A stretch of 5,745 nt of DNA from an uncultured Clostridium sp. (GCA_937944945.1 CALEBD010000390.1:1-5745); one strand, 5' to 3'. Numbered from the stretch's first letter, positions 1 to 5,745 are shown. The notes: a model not told the origin generated them from the sequence alone. Numbers and translations: made by a program.

Positions 1-265
1 AGTCTATTAACTTAGGGAGTTCTTTATCTCCTACATAAGTAAAGTAACCTGGTACAGTTTCTTCACGATCTAAATGGATAGGTTCTATAGTAGTAAGATA
101 AGCTTCGCTTACATCGTGCCCTTTATCGATCTACTATTTTATCAACATAGATCTATATCCAATGATCCATTTCTCTATTTGAGCTCTGTTTAAATGTTCA
201 GACTCAGCTACGTTGTTATTACGAGCTATGAGCAGTATATTATCAATTATTTCATTAAGCGTCAT
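1..265 (-). CDS. crAss-like phage structural/head-tail protein, N-terminal part (cut by window edge)
   Basis: The first 88 codons are present; the C-terminus lies beyond position 1. The product starts MTLNEIIDNILLIAR and continues with KWIIGYRSMLIKQQIDKG. From memory this resembles a conserved crAss-like phage family annotated as structural protein, perhaps a ring or connector protein near the portal; I could not check this. Two adjacent TAG codons (131-136) encode the QQ of the LIKQQIDKG stretch, so the gene is only readable with TAG as glutamine. The ATG at 263-265 is favoured because GGAG (274-277) sits 8 nt upstream and the MTLNEII start looks typical. The start overlaps the last 11 nt of the upstream endonuclease gene. 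The family is moderately sure and the precise role unsure. Confidence 0.75.
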
Positions 266-833
266 TATCAAATCTCCATTTATAATTTAACACTCTGTTA
301 ATCTTCCCTAAACAATTTTTTCTTATATCTACTTCTCTATTAATATTGCCATATACTACCTTTGCAGCATAACTCATAGAATCCCATGTATCAATATAAT
401 TATCACTCAAATCAAACCTATGTACTTTGGTTCCCCTACTTTTTCTATATTTTTCCATTCGAGTGCCATAGTTCAAATTATACTTTGCATCACACCATTC
501 TAGATTGTTTACATTATTGTTGTGTGGATTTTCGTCTTTATGGTTTATATGTGGCAAATTATTTTCATTACTTAAAAAAGTAATTGCTACTAATCTGTGC
601 ACTCGATATCTTTTTCTATTCTTGTTAATATTGTATAAACCTACAGATAAGTAATCATTCCTATCTACTTTAGGAATTAATATTTTCTCAGGAAAACTGT
701 GCCATCTTCCATGAGTCCCATCATACCACTCCTCCCAAGTTACTCTACCAAGACTTTTTATTCTTCCTAATGTACTAGCTTGATATAAACCTTCGTAACC
801 AGGAATATCTTTCCATTCTTCTTTTAATGACAT
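255..833 (-). CDS. Free-standing NUMOD4/HNH homing endonuclease
   Basis: This 192-residue protein is a site-specific DNA nuclease of the phage homing type. Residues about 5-30 match the NUMOD4 DNA-binding motif (EEWKDIPGYEGLYQAS, then GRIKSL). Residues about 76-125 form an HNH_3-like nuclease core, with VHRLVA, INHKDENPHNN and NNLEWC; H79, H98 and the Asn/His-rich loop are probable catalytic or metal-binding positions. Residues about 136-187 look like a NUMOD1 helix-turn-helix (KVHRFDLSDNYIDTWDS) and end in YKWRF, usual for this family. The gene appears complete and ends in TAA. It sits between two phage genes on the same strand, and its 3' end overlaps the next start by 11 nt. It contains one Gln codon (CAA), so it says nothing about TAG use. 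No clear Shine-Dalgarno precedes the ATG. Confidence 0.92.
   Translation of the reverse strand: MSLKEEWKDIPGYEGLYQASTLGRIKSLGRVTWEEWYDGTHGRWHSFPEKILIPKVDRNDYLSVGLYNINKNRKRYRVHRLVAITFLSNENNLPHINHKDENPHNNNVNNLEWCDAKYNLNYGTRMEKYRKSRGTKVHRFDLSDNYIDTWDSMSYAAKVVYGNINREVDIRKNCLGKINRVLNYKWRFDNDA
274..277 (-). promoter_or_regulatory. Shine-Dalgarno (GGAG) for the structural gene, inside the endonuclease ORF
   Basis: On the minus strand GGAG lies 8 nt before the ATG at 265. The same bases form the TGG AGA (Trp-Arg) codons near the endonuclease C-terminus. It supports the start chosen for the downstream gene. Confidence 0.6.
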
Positions 834-851
834 GTCTATTTATTTTAATAA

Positions 852-870
852 CGTTATAAGCCATATAACG
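852..870. repeat. Perfect 7-bp inverted repeat in the gap upstream of the endonuclease
   Basis: CGTTATA (852-858) and TATAACG (864-870) flank a 5-nt spacer. A third GTTATA lies at about 893-898. The repeat falls in the 137-bp non-coding gap between the endonuclease start and the preceding gene. It could be an operator, part of a promoter or an RNA hairpin in the leader; nothing in the sequence decides this. Confidence 0.35.
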
Positions 871-950
871 CATTTTAAGGCTGTTATAGGCACTTTCTAT
901 TATTAGTAATACAATCCTTTAATTTAAGTAATAGCGGTCTTAAAAGGGCT

Positions 951-985
951 TAAAATAAAAAAGGTTGATCTTATTGACCAACCTT
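951..985 (-). terminator. Intrinsic terminator after the 187-codon gene
   Basis: A 10-bp stem (961-970 with 976-985, one G-T pair) encloses a 5-nt loop. On the minus strand it is followed by a T-rich run (stem-end TT, then TTTTATTTTA). The TAA stop of the upstream gene lies in the loop, so the gene's last codons form part of the hairpin. It probably separates that transcript from the endonuclease/structural genes. Confidence 0.8.
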
Positions 986-1534
986 ATCCATAGCATTCTT
1001 CATATCCTAAGGAAGCATTTCCTTCATAGGCGGTGGTACCATCTAATTAGCTTTCCTTATTATATTTTTTAATTCGTTAACTTCTTTCTATAACTCTATT
1101 ATCTTATCATTCTCTTTAGCTGGTTCATTATCTACTCCAAGCTTATCTAATAGAGTCTAACACTTAGCCATTTCTTCATCGCATTTAGCTATAGCTTCTT
1201 TTCTTTGTTTGTACGTATCGTATTGATTACGTACTATATTTATAATCTCCTACTTATCTGTAGATATAGTAAGACCTAGTGCACTATCAGTAATAACTGA
1301 TTTATTCTCAGGTATAGTAAACTTTTTAGTTTCTCCGTTGCACTATATAGTTATATCTACTATCCTCTTTCTAGGCTGATTGGGCATAGGAAATTGCCCA
1401 GGTGGTAGCGGTTCATCATATACTGCGCTTACTTGAGTAACAGAACCTTCATTATACTCTGTAGTCTTCTTGAATGTACCAACTACTTCAATTATATATA
1501 CTTTATCCCCTATGTTTAATTGATTGAATAACAT
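971..1534 (-). CDS. Conserved phage protein of unknown function with C-terminal coiled coil (TAG read as Gln)
   Basis: The ORF has 187 codons when TAG is read as glutamine. In-frame TAGs occur at 1343, 1250, 1157, 1088, 1043 and 1007, and the stop is TAA. Under the standard code only the first 63 residues would be made. The N-terminal half (MLFNQLNIGDKVYIIEVVG...) looks like a compact beta-rich domain, with a Pro-rich loop (EPLPPGQFPMPNQP) near residues 41-54. Residues about 90-165 are charged and heptad-like (KQRKEAIAKCDEEMAKC, ELQKEVNELKNIIRK), so a coiled coil is likely. The C-terminus MVPPPMKEMLPQD is Pro/Met-rich. I do not recognise a named function. Because it lies among late genes, a virion-associated role is possible, but that is inference. 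A terminator overlaps its 3' end. Confidence 0.85.
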
Positions 1535-1540
1535 AATAAG

Positions 1541-1569
1541 TTAGTTTTAAGGGGCTCATTTAGAGCCCC
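1541..1569 (-). terminator. Terminator-like GC-rich hairpin between two late genes
   Basis: GGGGCTC (1551-1557) pairs with GAGCCCC (1563-1569) around a 5-nt loop. On the minus strand it is followed by TTAAAACTAA, a weak T-run. It lies 8 nt after the TAA of the 155-codon gene and 16 nt before the next ATG. It may be a weak terminator or a transcript-end stabiliser. Confidence 0.6.
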
Positions 1570-1577
1570 AATTTATA

Positions 1578-2045
1578 TTAAGTTGCCGGTGTAGTCGGCG
1601 TTACTATATGATTAATTACTTGGAAGATTCCGTCACATTTGTTATAATATATCAGATATCTGTTACCAGTTGTAATTTCATTATTTGTCATTTGAGTTCC
1701 GGAACCATTTAATAGAGCTTTAGCTCCAGTAGATGTAATAACCGTAGCAGTATTATCAATCTATCTATTAGTAAAGCTAGTAGGATCTATAAATACTAAA
1801 TCCGTAGGAGTAGCTGCACTAGCAGGAGTAGACGTTACATGCAGTATAAATAAACCTTGACAAGGGAGCTGTCTCCATAATCTAGGGCATACACCATAAG
1901 TAACTGAAGTAGTCGTAGTATCGGTAGTAACGTAGTTAGTTCTCAATACTGGAATACCATAATTATCTACAGTTCTTACTCTACCTCTCTTATTAGCAAC
2001 CGCAACCGTTGTTATAGCCATAACCGTAACCATAGCCATAATCAT
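1578..2045 (-). CDS. crAss-like late/structural-type protein, function unknown; N-terminus probably frame-disrupted
   Basis: From the ATG at 2045 this reads 155 codons, including one TAG (Gln) at 1761, and ends in TAA. The body contains RVRTVDNYGIPVLRTNYV, VCPRLWRQLPC and, near the end, LLNGSGTQMTNN then GNRYLIYYNKCDGIFQVINH. These resemble, from memory, a conserved crAss-like phage protein often labelled structural or hypothetical. The first 17 residues (MIMAMVTVMAITTVAVA) do not look like a protein start. They are a shifted reading of bases that encode a Gly/Tyr-rich run in another frame (1993-2130). An AAGGTGG stretch 5 nt before ATG 2045 could serve as a weak ribosome site, and an in-frame TAA directly precedes this ATG. 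The body is probably real; the start is uncertain. Confidence 0.7.
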
Positions 2046-2130
2046 TTAAACCACCTTGACAACCGAAAGGATTGCAAGTTAAGTAAGCTGGAACTGGGCA
2101 CGGGCGAATTTGATTAACTATATTTGCAGT
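1993..2130 (-). other. Start-less Gly/Tyr/Cys-rich open frame, probable lost or frameshifted N-terminus
   Basis: This open frame has 45 sense codons between a TGA (2131-2133) and a TAA (1993-1995). It reads ...CPVPAYLTCNPFGCQGG, then LNDYGYGYGYGYNNGCGC. It has no ATG, GTG or TTG in frame. Gly/Tyr/Cys-rich stretches of this sort occur at the N-terminus of phage virion proteins. The next codons after its stop, in the +1 frame, continue directly into the RGRVRTVDNYG body of the 155-codon gene. It may be joined to that gene by a +1 frameshift at TGC TAA T, be an indel artefact, or be a decayed segment. It also overlaps the 3' end of the small upstream gene (2079-2324). Confidence 0.4.
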
Positions 2131-2324
2131 TCATAACGATTAAATCTGCTACCCAGATTTATTCCGTATTGACTAGCTAATGCGGTAGTTTCTTCTACAG
2201 ACCAATGCGGTCCACGAGTACCATCCTCATTTTCCATTTTACTTACAGCTTTACGGGCATGTTCCTCATTGAAGTGAGGACCGTGTTCTGCTTCGTAAGC
2301 CTTTACACGAAATATTCTATGCAT
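2079..2324 (-). CDS. Small conserved phage protein, function unknown
   Basis: The ORF has 81 codons with one TAG (Gln) at 2118 and a TAA stop. It begins MHRIFRVKAYEAEHGPHFNEEHARKAVSKM and continues with NEDGTRGPHWSVEETTALASQYG. From memory this belongs to a small protein family common in Bacteroidetes phages, with a conserved EHGPHF...A..AV.KM...DGT.GPHW pattern, and no function known to me. The conserved pattern ends around residue 65. The tail read through the TAG (QLIKFARAQFQLT) is less clearly genuine, because the competing Gly/Tyr-rich frame overlaps it. There is no Shine-Dalgarno. It follows the spanin-like gene by 33 bp and may share its transcript. Confidence 0.75.
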
Positions 2325-2357
2325 ATTATTATTGATTAATATTATTGAATATATTGA

Positions 2358-2999
2358 TTATTGTTTAGGTAACTCGATTACACGAGTATCAGTTACCTTG
2401 ATTATTGGGTTACTGTTAACTATCTGATATTTTTTGGTACGTATCTTCTTCCAATCAAAGTGGAAGAACCTAACGAAAGCATTACGATATTTGTTTTTAT
2501 ATTCTTTTTTCTCTTCTACAAACAAAATCTATTGATTCTTAATATCTAATGTGGCTTTAAGGATTGAGTCCTTTCTACTAACTATGATAGTTGTTAAATC
2601 ATTGAGCTTCAGCTCTTCATTAAAGTCTATTAACTTTTCTTTGATTACTGTTTTCACAGAATCATTAATCTCGGTATTGATTACACTTGCGTCAGTTAGG
2701 TTCTTGTCTTTGATTTTAAGCTTTTTCTAAGCATCCTTAGCTTCTTTTAATAAACTATCATTACTAGTATTTAGTTCTTCTATAGTAAGCTATAGTACTC
2801 TGTTTAACTATTCTTTCTAGGATGCTAATTGCTCGTAAGCTCTAACATTGTTAGTTATTCTGTCAATCTCTTTATTCTTCTTTTGTAGCTAATGGTTCTA
2901 AACAAAAACAGTCGCAATAAGTAAACTAACTAAACCTACTGCGACTGCTCTGAAATTCTTCGTAAACCAATTAACTAACTAATTCAGTATTGGAATCAT
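2358..2999 (-). CDS. Spanin-like (Rz-type) membrane-anchored coiled-coil protein
   Basis: The ORF has 213 codons, with eight in-frame TAGs (2979, 2898, 2889, 2817, 2808, 2790, 2727, 2529) read as Gln; TAA stop. A short positive N-terminus is followed by one hydrophobic segment at residues about 18-33 (AVAVGLVSLLIATVFV). Then comes a long charged helix with heptad character to about residue 140, and a C-terminal region with FFHFDWKKIRTKKYQIVN. One N-terminal anchor plus a periplasmic coiled coil is the layout of an inner-membrane spanin, which helps disrupt the outer membrane at lysis. The ATG at 2999 lies inside the holin-like gene (29-bp overlap), a typical lysis-cassette arrangement. No lipoprotein o-spanin partner is visible. 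The spanin role is inferred from layout and position; a tail or other membrane protein is possible. Confidence 0.8.
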
Positions 3000-3450
3000 C
3001 TGGTAATTCTTTATCTAATGATATATCTAAATATTTCTCTCCTTTTGCTTTTATAACCTTTTTGAGGATTTTCCATATTTTCCATTTAGGATATAAGTCG
3101 CTAAATGATTCTAGTAACGACCAAAATTCAACTAAGGCTATCATTCCTGCTACTATTTCTACAGCGTGCAAGTTAATAGAGGTTACTACCAGCTAATCTA
3201 TTATTGATGCACTAGTTATTGCTACTGCTGCATCTCTAGTCTTCCATATAGTTTTCCATGCTTTATGTGATTCAATCTTAGGATGCCCATATTTTTTAGA
3301 GACTTTATAACCATAGATAGCATCAAGTAGTATCAATATACCGACAGCAGTGATAGGAACCCATACAGGTGCGAATATAGAAAGTAGCCCAGTTATAACA
3401 GAAGCTACGCATTTATTCGCACTACTGAACATGTTCTTAAATATTGACAT
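2971..3450 (-). CDS. Holin-like multi-pass membrane protein
   Basis: The ORF has 159 codons from ATG 3450, with one TAG (Gln) at 3193 inside IIDQLVV; TAA stop. Hydrophobic segments lie at residues about 15-45 (ITGLLSIFAPVWVPITAVGI, continuing LILLDAIYG), about 74-94 and about 96-113, with a Lys-rich loop between and a charged C-terminus. Size and topology fit a phage holin that permeabilises the inner membrane. The overlapping spanin-like gene downstream supports this. The start at 3450 is preferred because AGGAG (3459-3463) sits 8 nt upstream; an alternative ATG at 3480 would add MNYQQLGEHT without a Shine-Dalgarno. Stopping at TAG would remove about half of the protein, including the later membrane segments. 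No endolysin gene lies in the window. Confidence 0.8.
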
Positions 3451-3458
3451 AGTATGTT

Positions 3459-3463
3459 CTCCT
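3459..3463 (-). promoter_or_regulatory. Shine-Dalgarno (AGGAG) deciding the holin start
   Basis: AGGAG on the minus strand lies 8 nt before ATG 3450. It is one of the clearest ribosome sites in the window and favours this ATG over the one at 3480. Confidence 0.7.
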
Positions 3464-3493
3464 AATTGTTGGTAATTCATAGATAGTAGCTGA

Positions 3494-3550
3494 TAATAAA
3501 AATCAAATAAGCCCTAACAGATTAAAAGGGGAGTAAAATCTGAGAGGGCT
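3494..3550 (-). terminator. Hairpin plus T-rich run after the reverse transcriptase gene
   Basis: AGCCCT (3510-3515) pairs with AGGGCT (3545-3550), and inside it CAGATT (3518-3523) pairs with AATCTG (3537-3542), with a 2x2 internal loop and a 13-nt apical loop. On the minus strand it is followed by TTATTTGATTTTTATT. It lies 44 bp after the RT stop and before the holin start, so it probably ends the DGR transcript. A role in DGR RNA cannot be excluded. Confidence 0.6.
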
Positions 3551-3594
3551 CGAAATTCCGTTTGAGATTATAATTATATAACGATAAGGTTTAT

Positions 3595-4617
3595 TTAAGG
3601 TTTCTATTTTGAAAATCTTCTTGCATAAACTAATAGCTCTTTATAGCGTAATATCTTCTTTAGTAAGTTAATACCATTACAATGCTTAAGCCAACCTATA
3701 TGACTACACATTTCTTGTTTGTAATCTTCTACTGTAATGTTTTTCTTTCTGCCTAATCTAGCGGCTTTCCTACACATGCTACGCTTAATATTTTTTCTTA
3801 CTAAAGTATAGTCATGCCTTATTACATAACCTACAAAAGATATACCTCTGTCTTCTACTTTAAATATCTAATAGTTATCTTTGAAAGTTAATTTTAAAGT
3901 ATCTAAATACTATTTCATTTCTTCAAACAGTTCTCGTAAATACTCTTTATCCTTATGTAGTATTACTATATCATCTGCATATCTGAAGTAATATTTAACC
4001 TATTTATCTTCTTTAAGCCAGTGGTCAAAGTAAGTAAGATACAGATTAGCAAAGAACTAAGATAAGTAATTACCAATAGGTACACCTTCTGCTGAATCTA
4101 TTATCTCATCTAATAGCCATAATAACTTCTAATCCTTTATCTTCTTTCTTATTATGCTCTTTAATACTTCATGATCTATACTAGGATAGAACTTTCTGAT
4201 ATCTAACTTAAGACAATAAGTAGTATTATCTACATCTTTTAAAGCTTCTTTAACATTATGTAATGCTTCGTGAATACCTCTGTGTTTAATGCAACTATAA
4301 GTATCTTTAATAAAGATAGATACCCATATAGGTTCCATTATATTCATTACAGCATGATGTACTATTCTATCTGGATAATAAGGTAATCTAAATATTAATC
4401 TTTCTTTAGGTTCTCTGATTATAAATGTATTATATTCAGAAGTTTTATACGTACCGTTAATTAAATTCTGCTATAGTTTTTTAAGTAATTCTTCTTTATT
4501 CTAGTCAAACTCTTTGATATCTTTTCTACTAGATTTATTTCTTCTAGCTTTCTTATCTGCTAAATATAAATTGTCTAAGCTAACAATCTTATCGAATAAA
4601 TTATTATATCTCTTCAT
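3595..4617 (-). CDS. DGR reverse transcriptase
   Basis: The ORF has 340 codons, eight of them TAG (4501, 4471, 4129, 4057, 4000, 3910, 3868, 3604) read as Gln; TAA stop. It copies the TR RNA into A-mutated cDNA that replaces the VR. Motifs in order: SCIKHRGIHEAL (about 108-119); LKLDIRKFYPSI with catalytic D139; GVPIGNYLSQFFANL, carrying the GxxxSQ signature that separates DGR RTs from retron and group II RTs (G182, S186, Q187); YADD at 213-216 with catalytic D215 and D216; then FVGYVIR and a thumb region with IGWLKHCNG. Length is normal for the family. Q187 of the signature is itself a TAG codon. The ATG overlaps the TGA of the open frame running out of the TR (ATGA). There is no clear Shine-Dalgarno. 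TR and VR lie immediately upstream on the same strand. Confidence 0.96.
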
Positions 4618-4753
4618 AAATAGTATTTTCTGAAATACCTTCGTGCATCTTCGCTTTCGCTACCAATGCACTTAAGAAGCATGTCATATTTTACCAAGAG
4701 GTAAGGTTCAGCCCTTGATTTTTTGTCAGTTATAATTTTTTTAATGTATTTCA
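4618..4753 (-). ncRNA. TR-to-RT spacer, probable 3' part of the DGR template RNA
   Basis: About 136 nt separate the TR from the RT start. In the Bordetella DGR a spacer of similar length downstream of the TR is part of the template RNA and is needed for priming cDNA. Here it can form a small hairpin (4645-4669). One frame stays open from the TR through the spacer, KYIKKIITDKKSRAEPYLLV then KYDMLLKCIGSESEDARRYF and RKYYL, ending in TGA at 4614-4616. It has no good start codon: its only ATG would give 23 residues. I favour RNA function, with a small coupled peptide as the alternative. Confidence 0.5.
4645..4669 (-). other. Possible GAAA-capped hairpin in the TR-RT spacer
   Basis: On the minus strand GCAT...ATGC closes a region with an inner GC-GAAA-GC mini-hairpin (4653-4660). 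GCGAAAGC is known to fold unusually stably. The middle of the stem is imperfect. Its place in the presumed template RNA makes it a candidate structural element, but it was judged only by eye. Confidence 0.3.
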
Positions 4754-4849
4754 GTGTCCTGACATTCGCATTGGAATTGTCTAACTCATTGTTAGAATTC
4801 AAATTGAACAAACCTGCATTAGACTCATTGTCTGAGTTACTGCTGATTT
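4754..4849 (-). repeat. DGR template repeat (TR)
   Basis: This aligns without gaps to the VR at a fixed offset of 238 bp. Across the 94-bp core (4756-4849) there are 24 differences, all where the TR has A on the minus strand (T as printed); 60 non-A positions are identical and 10 As are unchanged. The changes are 15 A to G, 5 A to T and 4 A to C. One further A difference lies at 4755. Read in the target's frame, the TR has ten AAT/AAC codons, the usual TR design that allows many residues without creating stops. A TAA (4848-4850) closes the frame at its 5' edge, so it is not translated as part of the target. It begins 29 bp after the target stop. Confidence 0.96.
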
Positions 4850-4878
4850 ACTCACGACTGCAACCTTTTATTGGTTAA

Positions 4879-5745
4879 TTAAAACCAGTTTTCTTCAGAT
4901 TCTATAGAATCCAATTGTTCATAATCCTCATCATTTAACTCTAATGTAACTGGAGCAGCTGGCAATGCCGGTTCACCATAGAAGGTAATTCGAGTCCCGA
5001 CATCCGCACCGGAATAGTCCAACCCAAGGTCAGAATCCAAATAGAACAAACCCGCAGCAGACCCATTGACCGAGCGACCGCCGAGTAGAAGAGTTCTAGG
5101 TGTAGCTGTAGCACTAGTCCAGTGATAATCACAATAATAAGTTGTAGCACTAGCTCCATTTCCTACTACAGTTGGGAATAGATCTGCCTAATTATTATTA
5201 ACGAGTTTTTTCACATATTGACTAGTAATTGTACTTTCCTTAAAGTCTTGTAACTCATAACCTGCTGTAATTAACTGTTCTGCAGTAGGATTAGTTCCTC
5301 CTTCAAATGTACCAAACTTAGTATAGTCTTTGCAGATGTATACACTATTATCAGTACCAGCAACTACTACATCAATTACATTCTTCCATACATGACCAAA
5401 TGGATTCTCAATACCACGGTATCTAGGAACATTAACTACCTTAGTACCAGTAGATGCACCTTCTGCATTAGCGTTAGTATGAGTATACTCAATTATACCA
5501 GTACCATTACCTAACGAATTAGTAGTACCACAGGGTACAAATGACCATGTATCAGCACCATTTACCTTTACAGCTCCTGTAGTTACACCTTCACCTAAAC
5601 CACCTTGATGATAACCCTCTGCAGTTAAATTAGCATTAAATGCTTTCTGACTATTTAATGTAGCATATTCTACTACGAATAACCAAGTAAGATCTCTGTG
5701 AGCATCATAAGTATAGATATTCCAGTTATTAGTTCTATTATTGTT
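4879..5745 (-). CDS. DGR target (variable) protein, C-terminal 288 residues; lectin/FGE-like fold (5' end outside window)
   Basis: The open frame enters from the right edge and ends in TAA at 4879-4881, with one TAG (Gln) at 5188 (VNNNQADLF). The stretch VPRYRGIENPFGHVWK (about 5382-5429) matches the formylglycine-generating-enzyme/C-type-lectin domain common in DGR targets. Next come a TAEQLITAGYELQ segment, YYCDYHWTS and then the variable region, RSVNGSAAGLFYLDSDLGLD and YSGADVG, where the TR encodes mostly Asn. Such proteins display variable residues on a lectin scaffold for ligand or receptor binding. In a phage the likely place is a tail fibre or other surface protein, though the missing N-terminus prevents proof. 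Unusually, about 36 residues follow the VR, ending in an acidic tail (ELNDEDYEQLDSIESEENWF). Confidence 0.92.
4992..5087 (-). repeat. DGR variable repeat (VR) within the target gene
   Basis: This is the recipient copy of the TR. Compared with the TR, nine of the ten Asn codons are changed: to Arg, Ala, Tyr (twice), Asp (three times), Leu and Gly. Other A positions also differ, for example two GAG to GGG. No position where the TR lacks A differs within the core. The frame stays open throughout. Identity is lost just beyond 4992 and 5087. I could not identify a clear initiation-of-mutagenic-homing element or a strong hairpin just downstream of the VR. Confidence 0.95.

Noticed and set aside
386..583. 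Plus-strand open frame of 65 codons
   Set aside because: It lies opposite the NUMOD4/HNH gene and resembles no family.
255..833. Absence of TAG in the endonuclease as evidence of recent transfer from a standard-code genome
   Set aside because: The protein has only one Gln codon, so the absence carries no information.
834..970. Group I intron around the homing endonuclease
   Set aside because: No interrupted gene flanks it: the downstream gene has its own start and ribosome site, and the upstream gene ends in its own TAA and terminator.
2971..3171. Separate small gene with a TTG start
   Set aside because: It is the C-terminal part of the holin-like gene after TAG 3193; the frame is continuous with the upstream part.
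2990..3196. Plus-strand open frame of 68 codons
   Set aside because: It is the antisense of the holin-like gene; the minus-strand reading has membrane segments and continues through a TAG.
3586..3603. Direct repeat AAGGTTT twice next to the RT stop
   Set aside because: It is short and in AT-rich DNA; chance is sufficient explanation.
4850..4878. Terminator between target gene and TR
   Set aside because: Only a 4-bp AACC/GGTT stem is visible and no T-run follows, so read-through into the TR is more likely.
4941..5159. Minus-strand 72-codon frame over the VR
   Set aside because: It is in a different frame from the target protein, whose frame is supported by TR/VR codon design and the lectin-like domain.
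1..5745. Suppressor tRNA, other tRNA genes, CRISPR array or insertion sequence
   Set aside because: I looked for cloverleaf-like pairing, spaced repeats and transposase motifs by eye and saw none. A suppressor tRNA is expected elsewhere in the genome.

Overview
The window comes from a double-stranded DNA phage that reads TAG as glutamine (genetic code 15). It most likely belongs to the crAss-like phages (Crassvirales) of Bacteroidales gut bacteria. Every supportable gene lies on the minus strand, so the map reads right to left. Under the standard code these genes break into short pieces. With TAG read as Gln, eight of the nine genes use TAG in frame (28 codons in all), and each of the eight whose end lies in the window closes on TAA. 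The crAss-like assignment rests on remembered protein-family resemblance plus the recoding, not on a search.

Right part (about 3595-5745): a complete diversity-generating retroelement (DGR) core. The 3' part of a target gene with a C-type-lectin/formylglycine-generating-enzyme-like domain carries a variable repeat (VR, about 4992-5087). A template repeat (TR, about 4754-4849) follows 29 bp after the target stop codon. About 136 bp further on is a DGR-type reverse transcriptase of 340 codons. Over 94 ungapped core positions, TR and VR differ at 24 sites, and every one is an A of the TR on the coding strand. No Avd accessory gene is visible. A hairpin followed by a T-rich run lies after the RT gene.

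Middle part (about 2079-3450): a lysis-type cassette. A multi-pass holin-like protein overlaps by 29 bp a protein with one N-terminal membrane segment and a coiled coil, like an inner-membrane spanin. A small conserved phage protein of unknown role follows.

Left part (1-2045): a 155-codon phage protein whose probable Gly/Tyr/Cys-rich N-terminus lies in another frame, a 187-codon protein with a coiled-coil C-terminus, and a free-standing NUMOD4/HNH homing endonuclease. Last is the start of a crAss-type structural or head-tail gene, whose ribosome binding site lies inside the endonuclease's final codons. Terminator-like hairpins at 961-985 and 1551-1569 separate transcription units.

Together this looks like a late region: a probably adhesive or receptor-binding protein diversified by the DGR, next to lysis and virion genes, all dependent on TAG decoding. 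The reverse transcriptase needs it too, because the Gln of its DGR signature motif is a TAG codon.
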